The notes under the pieces were generated by a model, which was not told the DNA's origin, ran no database searches, and saw only the letters and a program-made list of their open reading frames with translations. From Lichenibacterium minor (GTDB lineage: Bacteria; Pseudomonadota; Alphaproteobacteria; Rhizobiales; Beijerinckiaceae), in assembly GCF_004137685.1 (NCBI RefSeq), contig NZ_QYBB01000014.1:62001-126000 (forward strand): a stretch of DNA of 64,000 nucleotides. Reading direction: 5' to 3'. Positions 52,644 through 61,210 of the stretch are shown here, piece by piece (position 1 is the stretch's first letter; every line of letters begins with the position of its first letter). The position numbers and the translations under genes were made by a program.

Positions 52644-53018
52644 ATGAGGGCTTTGCGGATCCTGGTCGTCGCCGGGGCCATGGCGGCCTCGGGGGGCGCC
52701 GGCGCCTTCACGGCGCCTGTCCCGCCGCCCGAGGCGGCCGGGTCCGCGGTCGTGGCCGTGCAGGCGTTCTGCGGTCCGTACCGCTGCTTCGCCCGGCCCG
52801 TGTGGCGCTACCGCTCCGGCGCGGGTTTCAGGCCCTACCGCCGCTTCGGCTTCGTCCCGGGGAGGCCCCGCTTCGCCCCGTTCGGCTTCAGGCGTTTCGG
52901 GGGCTTCGGTGGGCCGGGGCGGTTCGGCGGGCCGAGGGGCTTCGGTGGGCCGGGGCGCTTCGGTGGGCCGGGGCGCTTCGGTGGGCCGGGGCGGTTCGGC
53001 GGCTTCCGGCGCTTCTGA
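52644..53018 (+). CDS. secreted Gly/Arg/Phe repeat protein
   Basis: A 124-residue precursor with signal peptide MRALRILVVAGAMAASGGAGA. A short middle part holds a Cys pair (AFCGPYRCFARPVW). The C-terminal third is a run of hexapeptides Gly-Gly-Pro-Gly-Arg-Phe, coded by 18-base repeats. The protein is highly basic and aromatic. GGAGG precedes the ATG. No family assigned. Such proteins may bind nucleic acid, polysaccharide or the envelope through Arg/aromatic contacts, but this is speculation. It converges on glmS, 10 bases away. Confidence 0.72.
   Translation: MRALRILVVAGAMAASGGAGAFTAPVPPPEAAGSAVVAVQAFCGPYRCFARPVWRYRSGAGFRPYRRFGFVPGRPRFAPFGFRRFGGFGGPGRFGGPRGFGGPGRFGGPGRFGGPGRFGGFRRF
52911..53003 (+). 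repeat. tandem 18-base coding repeats
   Basis: About five copies of an 18-base unit (core GGGCCGGGGCGCTTCGGT) coding Gly-Gly-Pro-Gly-Arg-Phe, three of them almost identical. Copy number may vary by slippage. Confidence 0.7.
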
Positions 53019-53028
53019 ACGCCCGGCC

Positions 53029-54858
53029 CTATTCCACCGTGACGGATTTGGCGAGGTTGCGCGGCTGGTCCGCGTCCTTCCCCATGAAGACGGCCGTGTG
53101 GTAGGCGAGCAGCTGCACCGGCAGCGCGTAGACGATGGCGGCGAAGGTCGGCGCCATGGCGGGCATGACGATCGAAGCGTGAAGCTTCAGCGACGCCGCT
53201 TCGGCACCGCCCGCCCCGCCGATGAGGACGATGCGGCCACCGCGCGCCGCCACCTCCTGCATGTTGGACACGGTCTTCTCGAACACGCCGTCCGGAGGTG
53301 CGATGACGATGACGGGCAGGTCCTCGTCCACCAGGGCGATCGGGCCGTGCTTGAGTTCGCCCGCGGCATAGCCTTCGGCGTGGATGTAGCTGAGTTCCTT
53401 CAGCTTCAGGGCGCCTTCGAGCGCCAACGGGAACGCCGTGCCGCGGCCCAGGTAGAGCACGTCCCGCGCGCGGGCGAGGTCGTGCGCCACCGCCTCGATG
53501 TCGCGCTCGTGCTTCAGCGCTTCCGCCATGAGGCCGGGCAGCGCCAGGAACTCGGCCACGTACCGGGCTTCCGCTTCCACCGTCAGCTCTCCCCGCGCCC
53601 GTGCGAAGGCCAGCGCCAGGCAGGCCAGCACGGCGAGCTGGCACGTGAAGGCCTTGGTGGACGCGACGCCGATCTCGGGGCCGGCCAGGGTCAGGGCCTG
53701 GACGTCCGATTCGCGCGCCATGGTGGAGCTGCCGACGTTGACCACGCCGACGATCTTCTGGCCCTGCGCCTTGGCGTAGCGGAGCGACGCCAGCGTGTCG
53801 GCGGTTTCGCCCGACTGGGAGATGACGATCGTCACCCCGTCGCGGCTCATCGGCGGCTCGCGGTAGCGGAACTCGCTCGCCACGTCGATGTCCACCGCCA
53901 CGCGGGCGATGCGCTCGAACCAGTATTTCGCCGTCAGCCCCGCGATATAGGCGGTGCCGCAGGCCACAATGGTGATGCGGTCGAGCTTGGCGGGATCGAA
54001 GGGCAGTTCGAAGGGGAGAGCGACGCGGCCGGCCGACAGGTCCGTGTAATGGGCGACGGTGCGGCCCACCACCTCGGGCTGCTCGTGGATCTCCTTCGCC
54101 ATGAAGTGGCGGTAGTTGCCCTTGTCGACCAGGAACGCGGAGGCGAGGCTTTTCTGCTTCGGCCGCGACACGCGGCGATCGGACTCGTCGTAGAACTCGA
54201 CGGAATGGCGCGTCAGCACCATCCAATCGCCTTCCTCGAGGTAGGAAACCTCGTCGGTGAAGGGCGCCAGGGCCAGCCCGTCGGAGCCGAGATACATTTC
54301 GCCGTCGCCGTAGCCCATGGCGAGGGGTGCGCCGCGGCGGGCACCGATGAGGAGGTCGGGCTCGCCGGCGAACAGGAAGGCGAGCGCGAAGGCCCCGTGC
54401 AGGCGGGGCAAGGCCGCCGCGACGGCGTCCTTCGGCGCCTTGCCGGCGTCGAGCTCGGCCGTGACGAGGTGGGCGACGACCTCGGAATCGGTTTCCGTCG
54501 CGAACACGTGGCCCTGCGCGGCCAGCTCGTCGCGGAGCTCGCGGAAGTTCTCGATGATGCCGTTGTGGACGATGGCGACCCGCTCGCTGGCATGCGGGTG
54601 GGCGTTGGTCTCGTTGGGCTTGCCGTGCGTGGCCCAACGGGTGTGGCCGATGCCGATGGCGCCGCGCAGCGGCGCGTTGGACAGGCGGACCTCCAGGTTC
54701 TTCAGCTTGCCCGGCGCGCGGCGGCGGTCGAGCGCGCCGTCCCCCTCCAGGGTGGCGATGCCGGCGGAATCGTAGCCGCGGTATTCGAGCCGCTTCAGCG
54801 CTTCGACGATCTGGTCGGCCACCGGGCCGGCGCCGAGAATGCCTACGATGCCGCACAT
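53029..54858 (-). CDS. glmS: glutamine-fructose-6-phosphate aminotransferase (isomerizing)
   Basis: A 609-residue enzyme producing glucosamine-6-phosphate, the entry to peptidoglycan and LPS amino sugars. The mature N-terminus is Cys1 of CGIVGILG, the glutaminase nucleophile, after removal of Met. Further motifs: GHTRWATHGKPNETNAHPH, the EIHEQPEVV linker, SIS domains with ACGTAYIAGLTAKYWFE and ISQSGETADTLA, and the terminal NLAKSVTVE. The gene lies downstream of glmU on the same strand; together they cover two consecutive parts of UDP-GlcNAc synthesis. Confidence 0.97.
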   Translation of the reverse strand: MCGIVGILGAGPVADQIVEALKRLEYRGYDSAGIATLEGDGALDRRRAPGKLKNLEVRLSNAPLRGAIGIGHTRWATHGKPNETNAHPHASERVAIVHNGIIENFRELRDELAAQGHVFATETDSEVVAHLVTAELDAGKAPKDAVAAALPRLHGAFALAFLFAGEPDLLIGARRGAPLAMGYGDGEMYLGSDGLALAPFTDEVSYLEEGDWMVLTRHSVEFYDESDRRVSRPKQKSLASAFLVDKGNYRHFMAKEIHEQPEVVGRTVAHYTDLSAGRVALPFELPFDPAKLDRITIVACGTAYIAGLTAKYWFERIARVAVDIDVASEFRYREPPMSRDGVTIVISQSGETADTLASLRYAKAQGQKIVGVVNVGSSTMARESDVQALTLAGPEIGVASTKAFTCQLAVLACLALAFARARGELTVEAEARYVAEFLALPGLMAEALKHERDIEAVAHDLARARDVLYLGRGTAFPLALEGALKLKELSYIHAEGYAAGELKHGPIALVDEDLPVIVIAPPDGVFEKTVSNMQEVAARGGRIVLIGGAGGAEAASLKLHASIVMPAMAPTFAAIVYALPVQLLAYHTAVFMGKDADQPRNLAKSVTVE

Positions 54859-54906
54859 GGGCCGATATCCTCGCTGTTGCGTCGCCGGGTTTTAGCGCAG
54901 GACCGC

Positions 54907-54930
54907 GCCCGTCTGCAAAGCAGATCGGGC
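54907..54930 (-). terminator. hairpin between glmU and glmS
   Basis: TCTGC-AAA-GCAGA with an outer GCCCG/CGGGC stem (one-base bulge), in the 122-base gap, 49 bases before the glmS start. It may partly terminate glmU transcripts or act in the glmS leader. Confidence 0.45.
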
Positions 54931-54980
54931 CCTGGTGAATCCCGCCGCATGGCCTACTCCCGCCCCGCCCCGGCGGCGCA

Positions 54981-56342
54981 TCAACCCTGGCGCGCCGCCT
55001 TGGCGGCGGCCCGCTCGGCGCGCAGGCTCTTCGCCCGCCCCGCCTTCGTGGTCTGGCGGGCGCGGCCGATCGCCAGCGCGTCCTCGGGCACGTCCTCGGT
55101 CACGGACGACCCGGACGCCACATAGGCGCCCCGGCCGATCGTGACGGGCGCCACCAGCGACGCGTTGGAGCCGATGAAGGCGCCCTCGCCGATGGTGGTG
55201 CGGAACTTGCCGTAACCGTCGTAGTTGCAGGTCACCGTGCCGGCGCCGATGTTGGCGTCCGCGCCCACGCTGGCGTCGCCGATGTAGGTGAGGTGGCTCA
55301 CCTTGGCGCCGGCGCCGATGTCCGCGCTCTTCACTTCGACGAAGTTGCCCACCTTCGCGTCCCGCCCGAGCGACGCCCCCGGACGCAGCCGGGCATAGGG
55401 CCCGACGCTGGCGCGCGGCCCCACCTGGGCCCCCTCCAGGTGCGAGAAGGCGTGGACGACAGCGCCGTCCTCGACCCGCACGCCCGGCCCGAACACGACA
55501 TGAGGTTCCACCGTCACGTCCCGCCCGAAGCTGGTGTCGTGGCTCAGGAAAACGGTATCGGGCGCCTGCAGCGTCGTGCCGCCGCGCATCGCCGCGACGC
55601 GCAGGCGAGCCTGCACGGCGGCTTCGGCGGCGGCGAGCTGCGCGCGGTCGTTCACCCCCATCGCCTGCAGCTCCGGGCAGGCCAGGGCGGCGCAGCGCCG
55701 CCCGTCGGCGCGGGCGAGTTCGACCGCTTCGGTGAGGTAGTATTCCGCCTGGGCGTTGTCGCAGCCGACCCGGTCGAGCAGGTCGAGCGCGCCCGCCCCG
55801 TCGAGCGCCATGGGGCCCGCGAAGCACAGCGTCACGGCGCGCTCGGCCTCGGTCGCGTCCTTGTGTTCCCGGATGGCGACGAGCGCGCCGTCCCGGACCA
55901 GCAGGCGGCCGTAGCCGGTCGGGTCGGCGGCGTCGAACCCCAACGCCACGAGGCCGTTGCCGTCCGCCAGCGCGGCGCGCAGGCCGCGCAGCACGTCGGG
56001 GGCCACCAGCGGAACGTCGGCGAAGAGCACGAGCACGTCGTCGTAGCCGCGGGCGATCGCGCTTCGCGCCGCCAGCACGGCGTGGGCGGTGCCGAGCCGC
56101 TCGGCCTGCACGGCGATCTCGGCCCCCGGAAAAGCGCGGCGCGCTTCGGCGGCGACGTCGTCGCGCCCCGGGCCGACCACCACCACGACGGCTTCGGCGC
56201 CGGCTTCCGCCACCGTGCCGAGCACGTGGCCCAGCATGGTGCGCCCCGCGAGCCGGTGCAGGACCTTGGGCGTGTCGGAGCGCATGCGCGTCCCTTCCCC
56301 CGCCGCCAGCACCACGGCGAGGCACCGTCTCGCTCCGATCAT
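54981..56342 (-). CDS. glmU: bifunctional UDP-N-acetylglucosamine pyrophosphorylase / glucosamine-1-phosphate N-acetyltransferase
   Basis: A 453-residue two-domain enzyme. The N-terminal uridyltransferase shows [18 protein letters not shown] (residues ~11-28) and FADVPLV; the C-terminal left-handed beta-helix acetyltransferase shows hexapeptide repeats and the [19 protein letters not shown] and [16 protein letters not shown] segments. The tail is basic (about 30 residues, [16 protein letters not shown]). ATG at 56342 has AAAGGG upstream and matches the family N-terminus; ATG at 56375 would add 11 residues. Divergent from opgG; operon with glmS. Confidence 0.96.
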   Translation of the reverse strand: MIGARRCLAVVLAAGEGTRMRSDTPKVLHRLAGRTMLGHVLGTVAEAGAEAVVVVVGPGRDDVAAEARRAFPGAEIAVQAERLGTAHAVLAARSAIARGYDDVLVLFADVPLVAPDVLRGLRAALADGNGLVALGFDAADPTGYGRLLVRDGALVAIREHKDATEAERAVTLCFAGPMALDGAGALDLLDRVGCDNAQAEYYLTEAVELARADGRRCAALACPELQAMGVNDRAQLAAAEAAVQARLRVAAMRGGTTLQAPDTVFLSHDTSFGRDVTVEPHVVFGPGVRVEDGAVVHAFSHLEGAQVGPRASVGPYARLRPGASLGRDAKVGNFVEVKSADIGAGAKVSHLTYIGDASVGADANIGAGTVTCNYDGYGKFRTTIGEGAFIGSNASLVAPVTIGRGAYVASGSSVTEDVPEDALAIGRARQTTKAGRAKSLRAERAAAKAARQG

Positions 56343-56500
56343 CCCATCCCTTTCCAGCACGTCAGTCTTTCCCATCGGCCTGCAGGCTTAACAGCGGATT
56401 GAGGCGAAGCCGCACCGGCGCCGCGCACCCCGGTGGAGGGGCGCAAAAATCGCCTCGCGGCGCGTCGCAGATGGGCTATAGGGAGGTGAGCGACCGGCGG

Positions 56501-56517
56501 CGCCCGGTGACCGGGCG
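56501..56517 (+). promoter_or_regulatory. hairpin in the opgG leader
   Basis: CGCCCGG-TGA-CCGGGCG, a perfect 7-3-7 inverted repeat, 37 bases before the opgG ATG in the divergent glmU-opgG region. Confidence 0.4.
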
Positions 56518-56553
56518 GCGTCGGCGTTGCTGTGTTCTCGTTCCAGATGGCCG

Positions 56554-58116
56554 ATGCTCCTTCGCCGGGATCTCTTGAAATGGGCCGCCACGGGGCTCGG
56601 CGCCGGCCTGGCACCGGCCGCCGCGGCCGAGTCCCCCCCGGCGCCGGCCGGAGCTCCCGTGGGGGCACCCCAGGGCTCGACCCCTCCGGTCCCCGCCTTC
56701 GACCTGTCGGCCGTGGTCGACAAGGCCCGCGCCCTCGCCAAGAAGGGCTACGAGGCGCCGTCCGCGTCGCTGCCCGGCGCCTTCTCGAACCTCACCTACG
56801 ACCAATACGTGTCGATGCGCCCCAAGGCCGGCACCGCGCTCTGGGCCGCCGACAACGTCGGCTTCGCGATCGAGCCGCTGCACCGCGGCTTCCTGTTCTC
56901 CGCCCCGATGGCGATCAACGTGGTCGAGGGCGGGGCCGTCCGCCGGCTGGCCTATGCGGCGAGCCAGTTCGACTTCGGCAAGGTGCAGCCCCCGGCCGAC
57001 GTCGGCGACATCGGGTTCTCGGGCTTCCGCGTGCTCCACGCCCGGGGCGCCCGGGGCCTCGTCGATTCGGCGATCTTCCAGGGCGCGTCCTTCTTCCGCG
57101 CGCTGGCCAACGGGCAGAACTTCGGCGTCACGGCCCGCGCCCTGATGATCCGGACCGCCGACCCCAAGGGCGAGGAGTTCCCCGCCATCCGGGAAGTGTG
57201 GATCGAGAAGCCGGCGCTCGCGACGGACGCCCTGGTGATCAGCGCGCTGGTCGACTCGGAAAGCATGACGGGCGCCTTCCGCTTCACGCTGCGGCCGGGC
57301 GAGATCACCATCATCGACACGGAATGCACGCTGTTCTCGCGCAGCCCGGCCGATTTCTACGGCCTCGGCGGCATGACGGGCATGTTCCTGTTCGGCCCGA
57401 CGAGCCGTCATTCCGCCGACGACGTGAGGCTCGGCGCCTACGACGTGTCGGGGCTGCAGGTGCTGAACGGCAACGGCGAATGGCTGTGGCGGCCGGTGTC
57501 GAACCCTTCGACGCTCCAGGTGTCGGTCTTCGTCGACGCCAACCCCAAGGGCTTTGGCCTGCTGCAGCGCCAGCGCGACTTTTCCATGCTGCAGGACGAC
57601 GAGCAGCATTGGGAACTGCGCCCCTCGCTGTGGATCGAGCCCATCACCGATTGGGGCGAGGGCAGCGTCGAGCTCGTCGAGATCCCGACCGATTCCGAGA
57701 ATAACGACAACATCATCTGCTTCTGGCGCCCGAAGGCGGTGCTCGACCCGTCGGGCGAGGCGTCCTTCTCCTACCGCCAGTTCTGGTGCTGGACCCCGCC
57801 GGACCGGCCGCCGCTCGCCACCGTCACGGATACGCGCGTCGGCCGCATCGGCACGACCAAGCGCCGGCGCTTCATCGTCGAGTTCGCCGGCGACGCCTTC
57901 GCTGACCCGGTGGCGAGCCACGACGTGAGGCCGATGCTGACGGCGTCGGCGGGCGCGGTCGGATCCCTCAAGACCTTCGTGTCGCGCGAGCGGAAGACCT
58001 TTCGCGTGCTCTTCGACATGGACTTCGGCGGCGACGCGCTGTCGGAGCTCCGCCTCGTGCTGGAGAACGGCGGAAAGCCGGTGAGCGAGACATGGCTGTA
58101 CCGATGGACGGCGTGA
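56554..58116 (+). CDS. opgG: periplasmic glucan biosynthesis protein OpgG/OpgD family
   Basis: A 520-residue periplasmic protein required for osmoregulated periplasmic glucan (OPG) synthesis. The N-terminus MLLRRDLLKWAATGLGAGLA is a twin-arginine signal, as in OpgD rather than Sec-exported OpgG of E. coli. The mature beta-sandwich domains show YDQYVSMRPKAGTALWAAD, GFRVLHARG, FYGLGGMTGMFLFG, DVSGLQVLNGNGEWLWRPVSNP and ELRPSLWIEPITDWGEGSVELVEIPTDSENNDNI-type conserved strands. Its last 25 bases overlap opgH, so the pair is coupled. Confidence 0.94.
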   Translation: MLLRRDLLKWAATGLGAGLAPAAAAESPPAPAGAPVGAPQGSTPPVPAFDLSAVVDKARALAKKGYEAPSASLPGAFSNLTYDQYVSMRPKAGTALWAADNVGFAIEPLHRGFLFSAPMAINVVEGGAVRRLAYAASQFDFGKVQPPADVGDIGFSGFRVLHARGARGLVDSAIFQGASFFRALANGQNFGVTARALMIRTADPKGEEFPAIREVWIEKPALATDALVISALVDSESMTGAFRFTLRPGEITIIDTECTLFSRSPADFYGLGGMTGMFLFGPTSRHSADDVRLGAYDVSGLQVLNGNGEWLWRPVSNPSTLQVSVFVDANPKGFGLLQRQRDFSMLQDDEQHWELRPSLWIEPITDWGEGSVELVEIPTDSENNDNIICFWRPKAVLDPSGEASFSYRQFWCWTPPDRPPLATVTDTRVGRIGTTKRRRFIVEFAGDAFADPVASHDVRPMLTASAGAVGSLKTFVSRERKTFRVLFDMDFGGDALSELRLVLENGGKPVSETWLYRWTA

Positions 58117-60326
58117 CCGTGGAGCCTCGCGGGCGGGACGCGGCGATGCCCGGCGAGTCCCGCCCGGTGATCGACCTCGACTCGATCCTCGCCGTGCCGG
58201 CCATGCCGGAGGAAAGCCCGATCGGCATGCCGACGCAGTCCCTGCGCCGGTTCGACCGCGCGTCGCGGCGGGGCTGGGCCAACGCCGCCCACCGCTCCGT
58301 GCCGTGGCTGGCGCGCGCGATCGTGTTCGGCGGCGGCGCGGCGCTGCTCGGCTTCGGCGTCGAGGAGATGTGGCGCGTCGTCGACGTCGGCGAGGTGACG
58401 CTGCTGAAGTGGATCCTGCTGGCCCTCTTCGTCGCGAACTTTTCCTGGATCGCGCTGTCCTTCGCGAGCGCGGTCGTGGGCTTCGCCTGGCTGGTGTTCT
58501 TCGCCCCCAAGCGCCCCGCCATGCCGGCGGCGTTGACGGCGAAGACCGCGGTGGTGATGCCGATCTACAACGAGGCGCCGAGCCGGATCTTCGGCGCCCT
58601 GCAGGCCATGGCGGAGGACGTCGCCGCGACGGGGCTCGGCGACCACTTCGACTATTTCTTCCTGTCAGACACGACCGACCCCGACATGTGGGTCGCGGAA
58701 GAGCGGGCGCTGGTGGCCCTGCGGGACCGCCTGCGCGGCAAGGCCCGGGTGTTCTACCGCCACAGGTCGAAGAACACGAACCGCAAGGCCGGCAACATCG
58801 CCGATTTCGTCACCCGGTGGGGCGGCGCCTATCCGCACATGCTGGTGCTCGACGCCGACAGCCTGATGACGGCCCATTCCCTGGTCAACCTCGCCGCCGC
58901 CATGGAGGCCGACCCGGACGCCGGCATCGTCCAGACGCTGCCGCTGATCATCAACCGCAACACCTTGTTCGCCCGCCTGCAGCAGTTCGCCGCCCGCATC
59001 CACGGCCCGGTCATCGCGGCCGGGCTCGCCGTGTGGTCCGGGCGCGACGGCAATTATTGGGGCCACAACGCCATCATCCGCACGCGGGCCTTCGCGGACC
59101 ATTGCGGGTTGCCCCACCTCAAGGGCAAGCCGCCGCTCGGCGGCCACATCCTCAGCCACGACTTCGTGGAAGCGGCGCTGATCCGGCGCGCCGGCTGGGC
59201 CGTCTACATGCTTCCGGTGCTGGGCGGCTCCTTCGAGGAAAGCCCGCCCTCGCTCATCGACCTCGCGGCGCGCGACCGGCGCTGGTGCCAGGGCAACCTG
59301 CAGCACATCCGGGTGATGGGTGCGCGGGGCTTCCACCTCGCGTCGCGGCAGCACTTCGCCACCGGCATCATGGGCTACCTCGCGTCCCCGCTGTGGATGG
59401 CGCAGCTGCTCGTCGGCATCGTGCTGGTGCTGCAGTCGGCCTACATCCGGCCCGAATATTTCACCCAGGACTTCTCGCTCTTCCCCGCCTGGCCGCGGTT
59501 CGACGCGCAGCGCGCGCTGGACCTGTTCGGCATCACCATGGCGGTGCTGCTGGCGCCCAAGGGCTTCGGGCTGCTGATCGCGCTCGGCCAGCGCGACACG
59601 CGGCGGGGCAGCGGCGGCGCGCTCGGCCTCATCCTGTCGACGGTGGTCGAGATCGTCATGTCGTCGCTGCTCGCGCCGATCATGATGCTGATCCAGTCGG
59701 GTTCGGTGATGCAGATCCTGCTCGGCCGCGATACCGGCTGGAACCCGCAGCGCCGCGACGACGGCTCGATCCCGCTCGGCGACATCGTGCGGCGGCACCG
59801 GTCCCACGTCATCCTGGGCTTCATCACCCTGGTGGCGGGCTTCCTGATCTCGCCCTCGCTGGTGGCGTGGATGTCGCCGACGATCGCGGGCCTGATCCTG
59901 GCGATCCCGCTGTCCTGGGCCAGCGGCCAGCGCTCGATCGGGCTGTTCCTGAAGCGCATCGGCCTGCTGCGCACGCCGGAAGAGACGACGCCCCCCGAGA
60001 TCGCGGTGCGGGCCAACGTGCTGGCACGCGAGCTCGCGCTGGCCGGCTACGACCTCACGGACGGCATCTCGGCCCTCCACGCCAGCCGCGAGCTGCGCCT
60101 TCTGCACGAGGCCTACCTGCCGGCCTCGGCCCCCAAGGCGCGCGGCGCCATCGACCAGGACGCCGTGATGGCGCGGGCCAAGCTGTCCGAGGCCGAAACC
60201 GTGGAGGAAGCCGAATCCTGGCTGAACCGCAAGGAGCGGACCGCGGTGCTGAACGACCGCGACCTTATCGACCGCGTGGCGCGCCTGCCGAGCGCCGACA
60301 TGCGGGCGGCAGCCGCGGCAGAATAA
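58092..60326 (+). CDS. opgH: glucans biosynthesis glucosyltransferase OpgH
   Basis: A 744-residue inner-membrane GT2 enzyme that polymerises the beta-1,2 glucan backbone from UDP-glucose. Two N-terminal helices (IVFGGGAALLGFGVEEM, WILLALFVANFSWIALSF) lead to the catalytic domain with VVMPIYNEAPSR, VLDADSLM (DxD), SHDFVEAALIRRAG and the QxxRW-type RDRRWCQGNLQH; several C-terminal helices follow. Overlaps opgG by 25 bases; ATG at 58104 is a close alternative. A hairpin follows the stop. Confidence 0.95.
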   Translation: MAVPMDGVTVEPRGRDAAMPGESRPVIDLDSILAVPAMPEESPIGMPTQSLRRFDRASRRGWANAAHRSVPWLARAIVFGGGAALLGFGVEEMWRVVDVGEVTLLKWILLALFVANFSWIALSFASAVVGFAWLVFFAPKRPAMPAALTAKTAVVMPIYNEAPSRIFGALQAMAEDVAATGLGDHFDYFFLSDTTDPDMWVAEERALVALRDRLRGKARVFYRHRSKNTNRKAGNIADFVTRWGGAYPHMLVLDADSLMTAHSLVNLAAAMEADPDAGIVQTLPLIINRNTLFARLQQFAARIHGPVIAAGLAVWSGRDGNYWGHNAIIRTRAFADHCGLPHLKGKPPLGGHILSHDFVEAALIRRAGWAVYMLPVLGGSFEESPPSLIDLAARDRRWCQGNLQHIRVMGARGFHLASRQHFATGIMGYLASPLWMAQLLVGIVLVLQSAYIRPEYFTQDFSLFPAWPRFDAQRALDLFGITMAVLLAPKGFGLLIALGQRDTRRGSGGALGLILSTVVEIVMSSLLAPIMMLIQSGSVMQILLGRDTGWNPQRRDDGSIPLGDIVRRHRSHVILGFITLVAGFLISPSLVAWMSPTIAGLILAIPLSWASGQRSIGLFLKRIGLLRTPEETTPPEIAVRANVLARELALAGYDLTDGISALHASRELRLLHEAYLPASAPKARGAIDQDAVMARAKLSEAETVEEAESWLNRKERTAVLNDRDLIDRVARLPSADMRAAAAAE

Positions 60327-60333
60327 CGCGGGT

Positions 60334-60360
60334 CGCGATCAGCCGCCGGTCCTGATCGCG
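60334..60360 (+). terminator. hairpin after opgH
   Basis: CGCGATCAG-9 bases-CTGATCGCG, a perfect 9-base stem beginning 7 bases after the opgH stop and before the convergent glutathione transferase gene. Confidence 0.6.
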
Positions 60361-60433
60361 CCGAGGCGCGCTCGAAAACGCGCGCCGCAGGCGCGGCTGC
60401 GCGCGGCCCCGGCCCCGTCCGGCTCGTGCGTCC

Positions 60434-61099
60434 TCAGCCCTTCTTCGGCAGGAAGCGCCGGACCAGCGCCGGGATCGTCGTGTCGACGAAGCTCGACCGC
60501 TCCGCCATGCGGAGCCCGAAGGCGGCGAGCCGGGGGACCATCGCGATCGCGCGCTCGCCTTCCGGCGTCGCGGCGAGGAAGTCGAGGTGGCAGGCGAGCG
60601 CGATGTCGGCGAGCGTCATCGCGTCGCCGGTGAGATGCGGCTTGTCGCCGAGCACGCCCGCCAGCACGCCGAGCGCCCGGGCGACGCGCTTCTCCGCCCG
60701 CGCGCAGGCCTCCTCGTCGGGATCCACCTTCAGGATGCGCGGCGCGATGATGCGGTTGAAGCCCAGCACGGCGCCGGCGTCTGCGAAAAGGTAGCTGTCG
60801 ATCGTGTTCAACACCTGGTCCATGCGCGCCGCGGCCTCGAGGCCGCGCGGCGTCAGGGCCGGCTCGGGGAAGGCGCGGTCGACGTGCCGCAGGATCGCCT
60901 GGGTCTCGTAGACGACGAACCCGTCCTGCTCGAAGGCCGGCACGCGGCCGAACGGATGGAGGGCGCGATATTCGGGCGTCCGCAGGGCATCGAGCTTGAG
61001 CGGCACGAAGCGATAGCCCTGCCCCTTCTCCTCCAGCGCCACGAGCGCGCTCCTGACGAACGGGCTGCCGATCATGCCGTGCACGCTGATGTCGCCCAT
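60434..61099 (-). CDS. glutathione S-transferase family protein
   Basis: A 221-residue GST. The thioredoxin-like N-domain reads ISVHGMIGSPFVRSALVALEEKGQGYRFVPL with Ser-Pro as the likely activating site, then HPFGRVPAFEQDGFVVYETQAILRHVD (the ETQAI glutathione-binding motif). The helical C-domain shows LTGDAMTLADIALACHLDFL, the N-capping box. The ATG at 61099 gives the family start. It converges on opgH and is divergent from the acyl-CoA synthetase gene, possibly sharing control. Substrate unknown. Confidence 0.92.
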   Translation of the reverse strand: MGDISVHGMIGSPFVRSALVALEEKGQGYRFVPLKLDALRTPEYRALHPFGRVPAFEQDGFVVYETQAILRHVDRAFPEPALTPRGLEAAARMDQVLNTIDSYLFADAGAVLGFNRIIAPRILKVDPDEEACARAEKRVARALGVLAGVLGDKPHLTGDAMTLADIALACHLDFLAATPEGERAIAMVPRLAAFGLRMAERSSFVDTTIPALVRRFLPKKG

Positions 61100-61210
61100 G
61101 ACGGTCCCTTCCCATCGGGGCGGCCCTGCCGCGGGCCGCCTCTCGACTTCCACGCCGAAGATCCTTTGAATGGGGCTCCGCAGCAAGACGGAAACGAGGG
61201 GGAGGGGCGC

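Noticed and set aside
52911-53003. CRISPR-like repeat array
   Set aside because: The 18-base units are in frame, have no spacers and code a Gly-Pro-Arg-Phe repeat.
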